A stretch of 64,000 nt of DNA, from positions 6,758,001 through 6,822,000 of the forward strand of contig NZ_CP035913.1 of NCBI RefSeq assembly GCF_004209755.1. Direction: 5' to 3'. Position 1 is the first letter of the stretch; each line of letters begins with the position of its first letter. The notes under the pieces were generated by a model. That model was not told the origin of the DNA and ran no database searches. It worked only from the letters and a program-made list of their open reading frames with translations. This document shows positions 10,675 to 19,076 of this stretch, piece by piece. The translations under genes were made by a program, and so were the position numbers. This DNA is from Pseudoduganella lutea (GTDB taxonomy: Bacteria > Pseudomonadota > Gammaproteobacteria > Burkholderiales > Burkholderiaceae_D).

Positions 10675-11192
10675 CACTGGGAGGCGGCGGAGTAGTGAAT
10701 TGAAATCAACTTCCTGGCCTAACGCGATGGCATGGACTTGTCCGCACAGTGGACAGGATGGTCAGTATATTCGCTGCCACATGGCAAAGCCAGAACGCCG
10801 GGAGATCTCTGATTATCTCCCGCCGATCTATCAGCGAGTAGTTCGCCGCGGCGCTTTCGCCGCGACTGTCGGCCTGTGGTGCAGGTTGGTCCCGACAAGC
10901 ATTGGCACTGCATGCATAATGCATGCGCTGCCGCTGCGTTGTTGGTTTGCACACACCCGTCCTTAGGCGATGCGTGAGCGCTGGCCGAAAGTGGGCGAGT
11001 ACGCATCCCCGCAGCCGCATCGGATTTACCTACGAGCTCCTCAAGAAATTTGCGCAGCGATTTTTCGAGATCGGCACGCAGCGTTTTCTAAGCGTTCAAC
11101 GAATTACCGGCGTGTATAAGACGACTGCCCACAGACAGGCTCACGGCATGCCACTTGGTCAGTTCCTAACGTGCGTGGCAAATGGCCGGCGA
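10675..11192. other. Intergenic, no supported gene
   Basis: This lies between the end of one kinase gene and the end of a convergent one. Short frames on both strands lack ribosome-binding sites and domain signatures. Nothing recognisable was seen. Confidence 0.5.
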
Positions 11193-12332
11193 CTAGATAG
11201 CTTTGGCGATGGGCAGGGCAAATGTAACGGTCGCTCCAGAGCCAGGCCCTCGACTTCGGACGTCAACGCATCCTCCGTGAGCCTCGGCAATGTTCTTTGC
11301 AATGGTCAGGCCCAAACCTGCCCCAGGCTTTGTCCGATCGGGCGATTCGGCAAAACTCTTGAATGGCTCGAAGACCTCGCCCAATCGGTTCGGCTCGATA
11401 CCAATACCGTTGTCCAAGATGCTGACCTCAAGCAAGCCACGCTCGACAAATGCTCGCATAGCGATGTCGGCCCCTTCAGCAGAATAGTGGCTCGCATTGA
11501 GTAGAACGTTACCTAAAGCTTGGGCAATTCGATCCGGATCGCAGTGCAGCCTGATGGAACGATCTGCCGTCTCCACACGCAGGAATTGCGCGCGGGCTGT
11601 AATCGAGGTGAAAGCGAAATCTACTGCGCGGTCGAGCACTTCGCCAACGTCGCTGTCGCGCGTCGCAATAGGCATGGCTTCTGGACCATCTAACCGAGCG
11701 GCTTGAAGCAAATCATCGATAAAGCGTGAAAGCTGCTTTGCTTGGCGCTCGACAACATGCGCCATGCGTGCGATCGAGGCGTCCACAGACAGCACTCGCA
11801 TAGCAGTTGCCGCGCTCATGATCGGCACCAGAGGATTGCGCAGCTCATGCCCGAGCATCGACAGGAAAAGCGAGCGATCTTTGTCGGTGGCCTTCGCCTG
11901 GTCCTCGAGACGGCGACGCTCGCTAATGTCAGTGAGGGCGCAAAGCGACCCAGCCAGGCAGCCTGCGCCGTCGAAGAGTGGTCGAGCGTGAAAGACGAGG
12001 CGCCGGGACTGTCCATCCACGGCTTCCGCCAACAACTCCGTTGGAGGGACTTCCTTGCCTACAGCCGCCAAGGCGGGCGGCGAAAGCGCTGCGTCGACCG
12101 GACTTTCGTCAGGTAGCCAGAGCGCGACAAATCCACTCCAGCGGCCAGTATGCGAGTTGGGCCTGCCGCCCCACAAACGCTGCGCGGCTGCGTTGTACGA
12201 CACCACGACTCCATGCGAGTCACAACGGAACGCCGGACAAGGCATCTGGGCGATTGCCCAATCCCAAGCTTGCGACCACTGGTTGCTATGCAGCAGGTGA
12301 CTCGGCAAAGCGGAGTTATTGTCTCTACTCAT
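11193..12332 (-). CDS. PAS-domain sensor histidine kinase
   Basis: 379 residues, soluble. A PAS domain (about 20-135, ending in the PAC-like LCALTDISERRRLE) leads into HisKA with His162 in LGHELRNPLVPIMSA. HATPase_c follows, with NVLLNASHYSAEGADI (N box), DNGIGI, and GAGLGLTIAKNIAEAHGG. There is no receiver domain. The gene is separated from the IS5 relic to its right and convergent with the kinase gene to its left. It is more GC-rich than the 9553 kinase. Its signal and partner cannot be inferred. Confidence 0.88.
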   Translation of the reverse strand: MSRDNNSALPSHLLHSNQWSQAWDWAIAQMPCPAFRCDSHGVVVSYNAAAQRLWGGRPNSHTGRWSGFVALWLPDESPVDAALSPPALAAVGKEVPPTELLAEAVDGQSRRLVFHARPLFDGAGCLAGSLCALTDISERRRLEDQAKATDKDRSLFLSMLGHELRNPLVPIMSAATAMRVLSVDASIARMAHVVERQAKQLSRFIDDLLQAARLDGPEAMPIATRDSDVGEVLDRAVDFAFTSITARAQFLRVETADRSIRLHCDPDRIAQALGNVLLNASHYSAEGADIAMRAFVERGLLEVSILDNGIGIEPNRLGEVFEPFKSFAESPDRTKPGAGLGLTIAKNIAEAHGGCVDVRSRGPGSGATVTFALPIAKAI

Positions 12333-12533
12333 CGATTTTGATTAGCGCAACGGCAAGCGCGCCCAATTGGCGCTGAAACGGGTCAATTATGGGTCAGCTC
12401 AATCCAAGTTGTGTAGGAATAGTTCTCATTTCGCTGTCAGCATGGAGCGTGAGAATTGATCGGCCTTTGAGCGTTCGGTTGATGACCAAGCAGCCCTGAA
12501 TGGTATCGCGCATGGGCCTTATACGGGCATCCG

Positions 12534-13178
12534 ATGGGAAGACTTACCCAAGAACTGGGCTATTGCAGCAGCATGACCTGGTGGCGACGACTGCGCAATT
12601 GGCAGGCCGCTGGCGTTTGGGACAAGTTGCACTGGCGATGCTGGTTAGGTTGCGCGAACACGATCAGATTGACTGGAGTCGCGCCAGGATCGACGAGGCA
12701 GCGTGGCCAGCCCCCGGGAAGCGGAAACTGGCCCAAAGCCAACGGACGAGGAAAACTGGGCAGCAAACGGCACATCGTCGTCGACGCTAGCGGCGTTCCG
12801 CTGGCTATCACGGTCCTGGGGGCAAACCGGCATGATTCGACAGCGTTCGAAAGCACTGAAGCGATCCCGGCCGTGCTAGGTTTGGATAGGCGACCGAGGA
12901 AACGCCCCCGCACACTGCATGCTGACAACGGCCAGGAATATACTCGATGCCGACGTTATTTGCGTAAGCGCGGCATCACAGCGCGCATTGCCCGCAAAGG
13001 CATCGAAAGCAAAGACCGCCTGGGTCGGCACCGCCGGGCCGTCGGGCGAACACATTCGAGGTTCGCCGGTTTCGGGAAGCTACGAATCCGTTTCGAACGC
13101 AGGCTCGATAGCCAGAAGGCGCTGCTTTCCATCGCAGCTGCGGTCATAACTTCACGCTTGGTAGATGACTTGTGTTAG
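12534..13178 (+). pseudogene. IS5-family transposase relic
   Basis: The product is readable only by changing frame twice: GYCSSMTWWRRLRNWQAAGVW, then RLREHDQIDWSRARIDEAAW (second frame, about 12645-12705), then back to GKLGSKRHIVVDASGVPLAI. This is the two-part DDE fold of IS5/IS427-like elements. Two catalytic Asp positions are recognisable (VVDASG, LHADNG), but the Glu of the usual VVERTH motif has become Gly (AVGRTH), so the protein would be inactive even if in frame. The N-terminus is missing and no clear terminal inverted repeats were found. Confidence 0.75.
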
Positions 13179-13259
13179 CAGAGCTTAGTGCCGGTCAGTA
13201 TCGTGCGAGGCCGCGGCGGCCTGTCTCCCTATCATGAAGCTAACTCAATGGGAGAAAAC

Positions 13260-14255
13260 ATGAAGTTTCCGATCCTGCCGCTGCTGACGGCACAGCTGAC
13301 CGGCCGCGCCGCTGTGCTGTCCGCCAACGCACGCGCCGCCGTGGCGGGTAAGACTTACGTGATTACCGGCGCCTCCAGCGGTTTCGGCAAGGGCGTCGCG
13401 CTGGAACTGGCGGCGATGCGCGCCAACGTGGTACTGGCCGCGCGCCGCACCGGGGCGCTGGACGCCGTGGCCGCGGAAGCGACGGCGAAAGGCGGCAATG
13501 CCCTGGTGGTGACGACGGATGTCAGCCGGCAGGAAGAAGTGCAGCGCCTCCTCGATACGGCCGTGGCGCGCTTTGGCCGGGTGGACGTGTGGATCAACAA
13601 TGCGGCCGCCGGTGCCATCGGCGTGTTCGACACGATTCCCGTCGAGGATCACGCCCGCGTGGTGGACGTCAACCTGAAAGGCCTGATATACGGCAGCCAC
13701 GTGGCGCTACGGCAGTTCCGCAAGCAGGGCGCGGGGACGCTGGTTAACATGGGGTCAGTCGAGAGCGTGGTGCCGCAGGCGTATCACACCTCGTATTCGG
13801 TGACCAAGGCCGCCACGCTGGCGCTGGGCCGCGCGCTGAACGAGGAATTGCGGCTGACCGGTGCGCGCAACATTAAGGTGGCCACCGTGCTGCCTTGGGC
13901 CGCGGATACGCCGTTCTTCACGCACGCGGCCAACTACAGCGGCGGCACGCCGCGCATGCCGCTGATGGACGAACCGGGTAAGGTGGTGGATGCGATTGTG
14001 GGGGTGTCCGTGCACCCGCAGGAAGAGTTGGCCGCGGGATGGAAGGCCAAGGCCGCCTGTGCCGGTGCGCGGCTGTCACCCGACCTGGCGAACCGCTTCG
14101 CGGGAAACGTAATGCACCACTATCAGTTCGACACCGCACCGCCGGCACCAGTCACCGACGGCTCGCTGCACAGGGCGATGTTGGAAGGGACCGGCATCGA
14201 CGATGGCCACCGCGACCGCATCGAGCGGGAAAACGCGGCGCGCCGTGGCAACTGA
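13260..14255 (+). CDS. SDR family NAD(P)-dependent oxidoreductase
   Basis: 331 residues. After an N-terminal extension of about 35 residues comes a Rossmann fold with the cofactor motif TGASSGFGKG, the NNAAAG motif, and a YSVTK active site (Tyr-x3-Lys) preceded by the catalytic Ser of MGSVES. The C-terminal extension is longer than in classical 250-residue SDRs. The start at 13260 is set by GGGAG 7 bases upstream. The gene is much more GC-rich than the surrounding accessory DNA and looks like a resident gene embedded among relics. The substrate is unknown. Confidence 0.85.
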   Translation: MKFPILPLLTAQLTGRAAVLSANARAAVAGKTYVITGASSGFGKGVALELAAMRANVVLAARRTGALDAVAAEATAKGGNALVVTTDVSRQEEVQRLLDTAVARFGRVDVWINNAAAGAIGVFDTIPVEDHARVVDVNLKGLIYGSHVALRQFRKQGAGTLVNMGSVESVVPQAYHTSYSVTKAATLALGRALNEELRLTGARNIKVATVLPWAADTPFFTHAANYSGGTPRMPLMDEPGKVVDAIVGVSVHPQEELAAGWKAKAACAGARLSPDLANRFAGNVMHHYQFDTAPPAPVTDGSLHRAMLEGTGIDDGHRDRIERENAARRGN

Positions 14256-14719
14256 CTGTAGAAGACAGTACGTAATTACGGAAAGACGAAGGCAACGCCG
14301 CATGGAGCTTGGGTTAGCGGCTCTTCGTAGCCCCTTTCTGCAGCTCGCATTCTCGTGAACGCTTTTTTGTTTCCGTCTTTTATGAACCTACTTCGGTCTC
14401 CCAACTTGAACAAGTCCCTCCGCTTAGATGGTCAACCGCTAGATGACGCTGCTTTGATAGCTGATCGCCAGACGTTGGTCGACCAGTTCAATGCTGCCGT
14501 CGGTTCACCAAGAAAAGCCATCGAAGAAATGTAAAGGAATTTTCCGAGATATCGCTGGCGCGCTATGTGTTCTGCGTTTTTACACGGACTGACATGAAGG
14601 AGGTGATTCGCCCAGCCACGCGAAAAACCACGCCAACGAAATGTGCTTTGAGAGCTGGCGAAGCTCACCAAAGGGCCGCACATAGACTCACCTGATGAGT
14701 AACGTTTCAAAAACGGCTA
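14256..14719. other. Intergenic, mostly without supported genes
   Basis: It holds one low-confidence 50-codon frame (14382-14534, listed separately). An AAGGAGGTGATTC stretch near 14596 looks like a perfect Shine-Dalgarno site but has no ATG at a useful distance. An ATG at 14694 (MSNVSKT) matches the N-terminus expected for the Cys-containing gene copy discussed below. Confidence 0.4.
14382..14534 (+). CDS. Possible small hypothetical protein
   Basis: A 50-codon frame beginning MNLLRSPNLNKSLRLDGQ and ending PRKAIEEM. Composition is protein-like (LDDAALIADRQTLVDQFNAA), but no ribosome-binding site precedes the ATG and no family is recognised. It may be a fragment of a larger lost gene. Confidence 0.25.
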   Translation: MNLLRSPNLNKSLRLDGQPLDDAALIADRQTLVDQFNAAVGSPRKAIEEM

Positions 14720-14881
14720 ATGCCAAGCCATATGGACGACTTGATAGGCTATCCGCTGCACACTAAATGCGGCGCTAGAATCCGGAAATTTTTCTGTTTT
14801 AATGATGAGTTTCTCGATAAATCAATTGGATCTCAGATTTGTAAGGTGGGTGAAAAGTTTAAATTGGTCAGAGACGCCTGA
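14720..14881 (+). pseudogene. Shortened copy of a small Cys-containing protein (paralogue of 17501-17884)
   Basis: A 53-codon frame with YPLHTKCG near its start and QICKVGEKFKLVRDA at its end. The same landmarks occur in the same order in the minus-strand gene at 17501-17884 (YPLHTKCG and QLCKVCEKVKLVRDA), so the two are homologous. This copy lacks the roughly 60-residue N-terminal half of its paralogue, and the second Cys of the CxxC pair is Gly. An upstream out-of-frame ATG at 14694 encodes MSNVSKT, matching MSNVEKT upstream of the other copy, which suggests an internal deletion. It ends 19 bases before the convergent small gene at 14901-15152. Confidence 0.5.
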
Positions 14882-14900
14882 TCGCCCAGTTCCTGGAACG

Positions 14901-15152
14901 TCACTGCCCGGATTCAGGTGATGCGTTATTGACAGATGAACGCCATCTGCGCTGCCATGGTCGTGTCAGAACCCTTGATGCTATCTCGATCGAAATGTCT
15001 TTCTCGCAAAGGTAGCTCGCTGCAGCCCGAGTGCCCAGCATTTCCTGCATAACCAAGCTAACCTCTACTTCATCAGCACAAAGACGATCCGCCCTCAACT
15101 GTGCCGTATCATCATCGACTGAGTCCGTTGCCCTACGCTTAGCATCATTCAT
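14901..15152 (-). CDS. Small hypothetical protein, member A of a local paralogous family
   Basis: 83 residues with GGAG 8 bases before the ATG. The core (about residues 31-69) aligns without gaps to four other small proteins in this window: G-x3-A-x3-L, then L-x4-I-x4-A-x-R-V-L and RPWQRR. Predicted content is three short helices with no signal peptide. Function is unknown. It is arranged tail-to-tail with the Cys-protein copy at 14720-14881, as member B is with the other copy at 17501-17884. Confidence 0.6.
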   Translation of the reverse strand: MNDAKRRATDSVDDDTAQLRADRLCADEVEVSLVMQEMLGTRAAASYLCEKDISIEIASRVLTRPWQRRWRSSVNNASPESGQ

Positions 15153-15375
15153 TGGTTTGCTCCAATTTTGGTCCAGTCTATGCTATCTGATTAGCTCGTA
15201 CGACGATGCCAATAGACAGGACATCATTCTGTCAGAATTTGCGTACATCAAAAGTTCAGCAACCCCTGCATGGGCTACCGATCACACACTATGAATTAGC
15301 GTACATATCAGCAGAGTGCCCCAAATAGTCAAACAAGGGGGACCACAGCGCAAGATTGAAGGATCGCAGGGTAGG

Positions 15376-16422
15376 TCAAACCTTGGAAGTATTGAGCGCT
15401 TCTGCTTTTTGCACTCGCATCGGGTTCATCGTTGACAGTTTTCCTATAAGGTCCAAGTTTTGCTTCAACCATTGTTCCGCTGTGGCCACGCCGAGTTGGC
15501 GCAAGTGAAGTAGAAATGGCAACTCGGTGTTAAATTTGCTTGATAAGTGCAGCTTCTGAAGTTCTTCATTAGCACTAATCAGATGCAGTCGAACATCTGC
15601 TGAATGTATGCTGTCACTGTCTTCGACGTCGATTATCCCGCCCAGATGACGTATCTCGCTGATATCGCGCACGAAGCTGATATTGAAAGCGATTTCGCTA
15701 GTTCTGCTCATGATGTCGCTCATCGTCTTTGGTAGGCCAGGGCGCGCTATTGGATTATTCTGTACGATAACGATGTCAGCCGGACCTCTCTCAACCAGGG
15801 GTGATAGCGATGGATTGCCCACGAAACTACCATCCCAGTAAGATTCGCCATCGATCACTACAGGCGCGAACACGTACGGCAAACATGATGAAGCTGCAAT
15901 CATCCGCGCGTCTAGTTCGCTACGAGTGAAAATACGGCCTGTGCCACTACGGATATTCGTAGCTGGGACGTATAACTCGATCTCTTCGCAAGCACGTACG
16001 CGCTCAAAGTCAATGAGCGTGCTTAGTAGAGGAATCATTGGATTCATGCTCAGCGGCGAAATAGGGGGTGCCAGAATCCCCGCAAAAAGTTGCATCAATT
16101 GGTAGCCCGGCGAAGTGGCCAATGTACCGCCGCCCGTTGCCCAGTCGACTGGCGAAGGGCGTGCTGGACTAACCATTGATGCCATAGAACTTAGCCCGTA
16201 CCAAAAACGCTCCAGTGCAGCGCGAGCGCCTTCGCGACCGCCACCACGGGCATAGCCGTCGGCAACTACCGCGGCATTTACACTACCGGCGCTTGTACCG
16301 CTAATTGCAACAATCTCAAGCGCCGTTTCCTGCAAGAGGCGATCGAGAACACCCCATCCGAAGGCGCCCAGCGAGCCGCCCCCTTGTAGCCCGAGGCTAA
16401 TTCGCTTGGTTCCGGCCGTCAT
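15376..16422 (-). CDS. Patatin-like phospholipase
   Basis: 348 residues. It has the glycine-rich oxyanion loop LQGGGSLGAF (12-21), the nucleophile elbow GTSAG with Ser44, and the DGS motif with Asp197, which complete the Ser/Asp dyad of patatin-fold lipid acyl hydrolases. There is no signal peptide or transmembrane segment, so it is probably cytosolic or membrane-associated. The ATG at 16422 has GGAGAG 7 bases upstream. It lies between two mirror-image units of small genes (14720-15152 and 17267-17884). Patatins act as effectors in some anti-phage systems, but no nucleotide cyclase, reverse transcriptase or sensor gene is adjacent, so that role is not supported. Confidence 0.85.
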   Translation of the reverse strand: MTAGTKRISLGLQGGGSLGAFGWGVLDRLLQETALEIVAISGTSAGSVNAAVVADGYARGGGREGARAALERFWYGLSSMASMVSPARPSPVDWATGGGTLATSPGYQLMQLFAGILAPPISPLSMNPMIPLLSTLIDFERVRACEEIELYVPATNIRSGTGRIFTRSELDARMIAASSCLPYVFAPVVIDGESYWDGSFVGNPSLSPLVERGPADIVIVQNNPIARPGLPKTMSDIMSRTSEIAFNISFVRDISEIRHLGGIIDVEDSDSIHSADVRLHLISANEELQKLHLSSKFNTELPFLLHLRQLGVATAEQWLKQNLDLIGKLSTMNPMRVQKAEALNTSKV

Positions 16423-17137
16423 TCATACTCTCCATCTAGGTTAGCCGAGAAGTCTATCTCAGCTCGGCTAATTGCACCGTACGGTACCGCGCGTCAAGAT
16501 ATCAGGACGGGCGCTTGGCTCCCTTCCTGCCTCCTTGCTAACCAGTAAGGGGGGCGCGCGCTCGTCCGCATGCATCGACACATGTTCGGACCGTTGCCGT
16601 CGAGCAGGGCATGGGGCAGGCAGTAGGGCGGGATGTGATCGGACACGCGGACCTGTCGTCGGGCAAGTTGGACAGCAAAAGCAGGGAACAGCACATTGCT
16701 GAGGACGCTGCTCGCTTTATGCACAGAACAAGTATCCGGGAAGCTAGTAGCGGTCACCCGCCTTGGCTTGACTCGGGCAGTTCTATACTCCTTGTGCAAG
16801 ATAGAAATATTTTTTCGTGCTGCCGCTGTGCGCGCTCCCAGAGCGAGTATGGTTGTTCAATGTTTGCTGTCTTCCATAGGTCCACCACCTCATAGGAGGT
16901 GGCGTCGGCGGCGATGGACAAAGTCATAGCTGAGGCGGAACCACGAATTATGGAAACGAAGTTGCTTGTCACGAAACAGCGAAACCTGATTGCCAGGCCA
17001 AATGCCACCCAGTGTTCGACAGACAAAGCCCGAGAGCGTTCAAGAGTGTTACGTCACAGGCTGCACCTGCAATGTGTGCGTCGAGGCGGCTCCATGAGGA
17101 TTGGAAACGTCACTCTGACGTTCCCTAACTGCTAACC
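16423..17137. other. Intergenic, no supported gene
   Basis: About 700 bases with only short overlapping frames on both strands. None has both a start signal and a recognisable sequence. It probably contains the patatin promoter at its left end. Confidence 0.45.
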
Positions 17138-17212
17138 AAAAGGGAATTTCCCCTTTCCTAAACGCGCAATATCCCTAAACGGATGGCGACGCCAACTTGG
17201 CGGCGTGCCATC
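17138..17212 (+). promoter_or_regulatory. Two tandem hairpins in the leader of the small gene at 17267
   Basis: The first hairpin pairs AAAGGG with CCCTTT at about 17139-17156. The second pairs GATGGC plus ACGCC (17182-17187 and 17189-17193) with GGCGT plus GCCATC (17202-17212), giving an 11-bp stem with one bulged G and an 8-base loop. It is followed directly by AAAAGGA, a possible ribosome-binding site. There is no U-run, so a simple terminator is unlikely. A folded leader that controls access to the start site is an inference. Confidence 0.35.
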
Positions 17213-17266
17213 TAAAAGGAATTTCAGCGAATGATCGCATCAATCTTCTTGACACAAGGCATAACC

Positions 17267-17518
17267 ATGGATGAAAGAAATTATCATAGACAAGACCTTC
17301 GAACAGCGGGTGCTATTGACCACGGACTCGCGATACAAGGCATGGGCGGTCCAGCAATGGCAATGGAACACCTGTTGAGAAGCAATATTGCCATGCATAC
17401 AATTCGTCGGGTAATGTCGAGCCCTAATGAGCGCAGACGCATTGGCGACGTCGGGTGTGGACATGACGGGACGTGGGGACTTTATGCCAGGGTGCACCGC
17501 TCAGCCTTGGACGAGTAA
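17267..17518 (+). CDS. Small hypothetical protein, member B of the local paralogous family
   Basis: 83 residues from the ATG at 17267 (AAGG 9 bases upstream). An in-frame ATG at 17231 with AAAAGGA 10 bases upstream would add 12 residues. The core reads MGGPAMAMEHLL, then I-x4-I-R-R-V-M and SSPNERR, aligning without gaps to members A, C, D and E. Its last 18 bases overlap the convergent Cys-protein gene at 17501. Function is unknown. Confidence 0.55.
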   Translation: MDERNYHRQDLRTAGAIDHGLAIQGMGGPAMAMEHLLRSNIAMHTIRRVMSSPNERRRIGDVGCGHDGTWGLYARVHRSALDE

Positions 17519-17884
17519 TTGGGAGAAATCAACATCCATTTGTTCTTTTCTACGAAACTCACTTTGCCTCAGCGTGGGACACAACTCGACATCAATGGCA
17601 TCTCTGACTAGCTTAACTTTTTCACATACCTTACACAGCTGGTCTGCCGTTGACATGGTAGGTAAAGAACTATCGACGCTGAAGAATGTGGGAACTTTAG
17701 TGCCACATTTCGTGTGCAGCGGATAATCGTGTAGATTAACCGCAGTACGTTCTAAAGCGTAATTTAACCACGCAACTTCCGAAACGTCGCTCAGTAAATG
17801 AATCTTATATCCCTTCGGCAAGCTCCGCCAACTAACGTACATGGCTCTGCGCGGAGTTAGCTGCGGTGGTGGTCTTTTCGACAT
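17501..17884 (-). CDS. Small Cys-containing hypothetical protein
   Basis: 127 residues. The N-terminal half contains WRSLPKGYKIHLLSDVSEVA, and the C-terminal half has YPLHTKCG followed 30 residues later by CKVCEK, a spacing that could bind one metal ion together with nearby His. A better-looking start lies 7 bases upstream in another frame: ATG at 17891 with AGGAG upstream, encoding MSNVEKT. The shortened paralogue at 14720 also has MSNVSKT upstream, so the ancestral protein probably began there and this copy may carry a one-base shift near its 5' end. It overlaps member B tail-to-tail. Confidence 0.45.
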   Translation of the reverse strand: MSKRPPPQLTPRRAMYVSWRSLPKGYKIHLLSDVSEVAWLNYALERTAVNLHDYPLHTKCGTKVPTFFSVDSSLPTMSTADQLCKVCEKVKLVRDAIDVELCPTLRQSEFRRKEQMDVDFSQLLVQG

Positions 17885-17891
17885 TGCTCAT

Positions 17892-18197
17892 AGGACTCCT
17901 ATTTGTTGCTAATGCAACATTAATGCCGTACGTTCTGATGCACGCTACGATAGCACCTGTACTAGCGAAGAATCATTATCTCACGAATACGATGTGATAT
18001 CTGCTTTGGTGATAAGTGTTCGATTGGTGGGATTGAGCCGGTCTATCTAAATCCCTTCATGCTCTGGGTAAGGCCACAACCCCGTCATAATGGTACGTAG
18101 ATGTTGATTGCAGCGAATGTGACCTACTTTGCCCAATAATTTGGATCTGAGTCGGTCCCACGGTTAAGAACGCCTAACAAAACCTCTCGACATACCG
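17892..18197. other. Intergenic, no supported gene
   Basis: AT-rich spacer between the Cys-protein gene and the IS5 relic. No ORF, hairpin terminator or recognisable terminal repeat was identified. Confidence 0.45.
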
Positions 18198-18976
18198 CTA
18201 ACAGATGAGCGAGCAGGCAAGCGACAGAAACGCTTGATGCATATCTGCTCGCCGTTCATGCCGGATGCGCAACCTGCGGAAGCGGTGCAGCCAACCCAAA
18301 ATTCGTTCGACGACCCAACGCCACCGCCCAAGCCTTTCACGCGACTCTACTCCGTAGCGCGCGATGCGAGCGGCGATGCCCCGACTACGCAGCCAAGCCC
18401 GATGGGCTCTTGAAGCGTACGCTCGGTCGGCATGCAGCTTACCTGGACGCTTGCGGGCACGGCCTGCCAGCCCTTTAACCGCCGGGATTGACTCTACCAA
18501 TGGGATGAGGAAACGCGAGTCGTGTACCTGCGCGCCCGAGATCTGAGCTACTAGCGGAAGCCCGCGCTCATCGACCAGCAAATGGTGTTTGCTCCGAGTT
18601 TGCCGCGATCGGTCGGGTTTCTGCCCGTGTGCTCGCCTCCGGCAGGGGCCGGTACGCTTGCAGCGTCAACGCAAGCTCAATCCCACATGATCTGGTCGTG
18701 CTCTCGGAGCCGTCGAAGTATCGCCTCGTGGATACGCTGCCAAACGCCGGCTAGCATCCATTCCTGAAGGCGACGCCAGCAAGTCATGCCACTGCCGCAG
18801 CCGAGTTCGCGCGGCAGGTATTCCCACGGTATTCCAGTTTTGAGGACAAAGAGTATTCCGGTGAACGCCGCCCGATCATCGATCCGTGGCCGGCCGCCTT
18901 TCGGTGATCGGTGATGGGCTGGAAGGTGAGCTGCTACAAGCGTCCAGAGGTCTACAGGAAGAAGTGCTCGTGCCAT
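18198..18976 (-). pseudogene. IS5-family transposase, inactivated by a stop and a frameshift
   Basis: The N-terminal part (18976 down to about 18677) encodes MARALLPVDLW, then RPRIDDRAAFTGILFVLKTG and RLREHDQIMWD, then hits an in-frame TGA where the family continues with R-A-S. The same frame then reads SVPAPAGG and NPTDRGKLG. A one-base deletion (GGAGC for GGAAGC) shifts to the frame of LLVDERGLPLVAQ, which runs to the end at 18198. The DDE residues are all present: Asp in LVDERG, Asp in LHADRA, and Glu in VVERIL. This is therefore a recent loss, unlike the more decayed copy at 12534-13178. Confidence 0.8.
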
Positions 18977-19076
18977 GGCATCAGTCCGTCTACGAATACT
19001 GACGCCATCTTAGTGCTCGGACGGAGCCTTCGCACGTCCGCTATCGACCCGAAGCGGACCTAAGGAAATCGCGTTA

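Noticed and set aside
14590..14612. AAGGAGGTGATTC as the start of a gene
   Set aside because: The only start codon, a GTG, overlaps the motif itself and gives a 30-codon frame without recognisable sequence.
15376..16422. Patatin as an effector of a CBASS-like or retron defence system
   Set aside because: No nucleotidyltransferase, reverse transcriptase, sensor or ubiquitin-like gene is next to it; the neighbours are small unknown ORFs.
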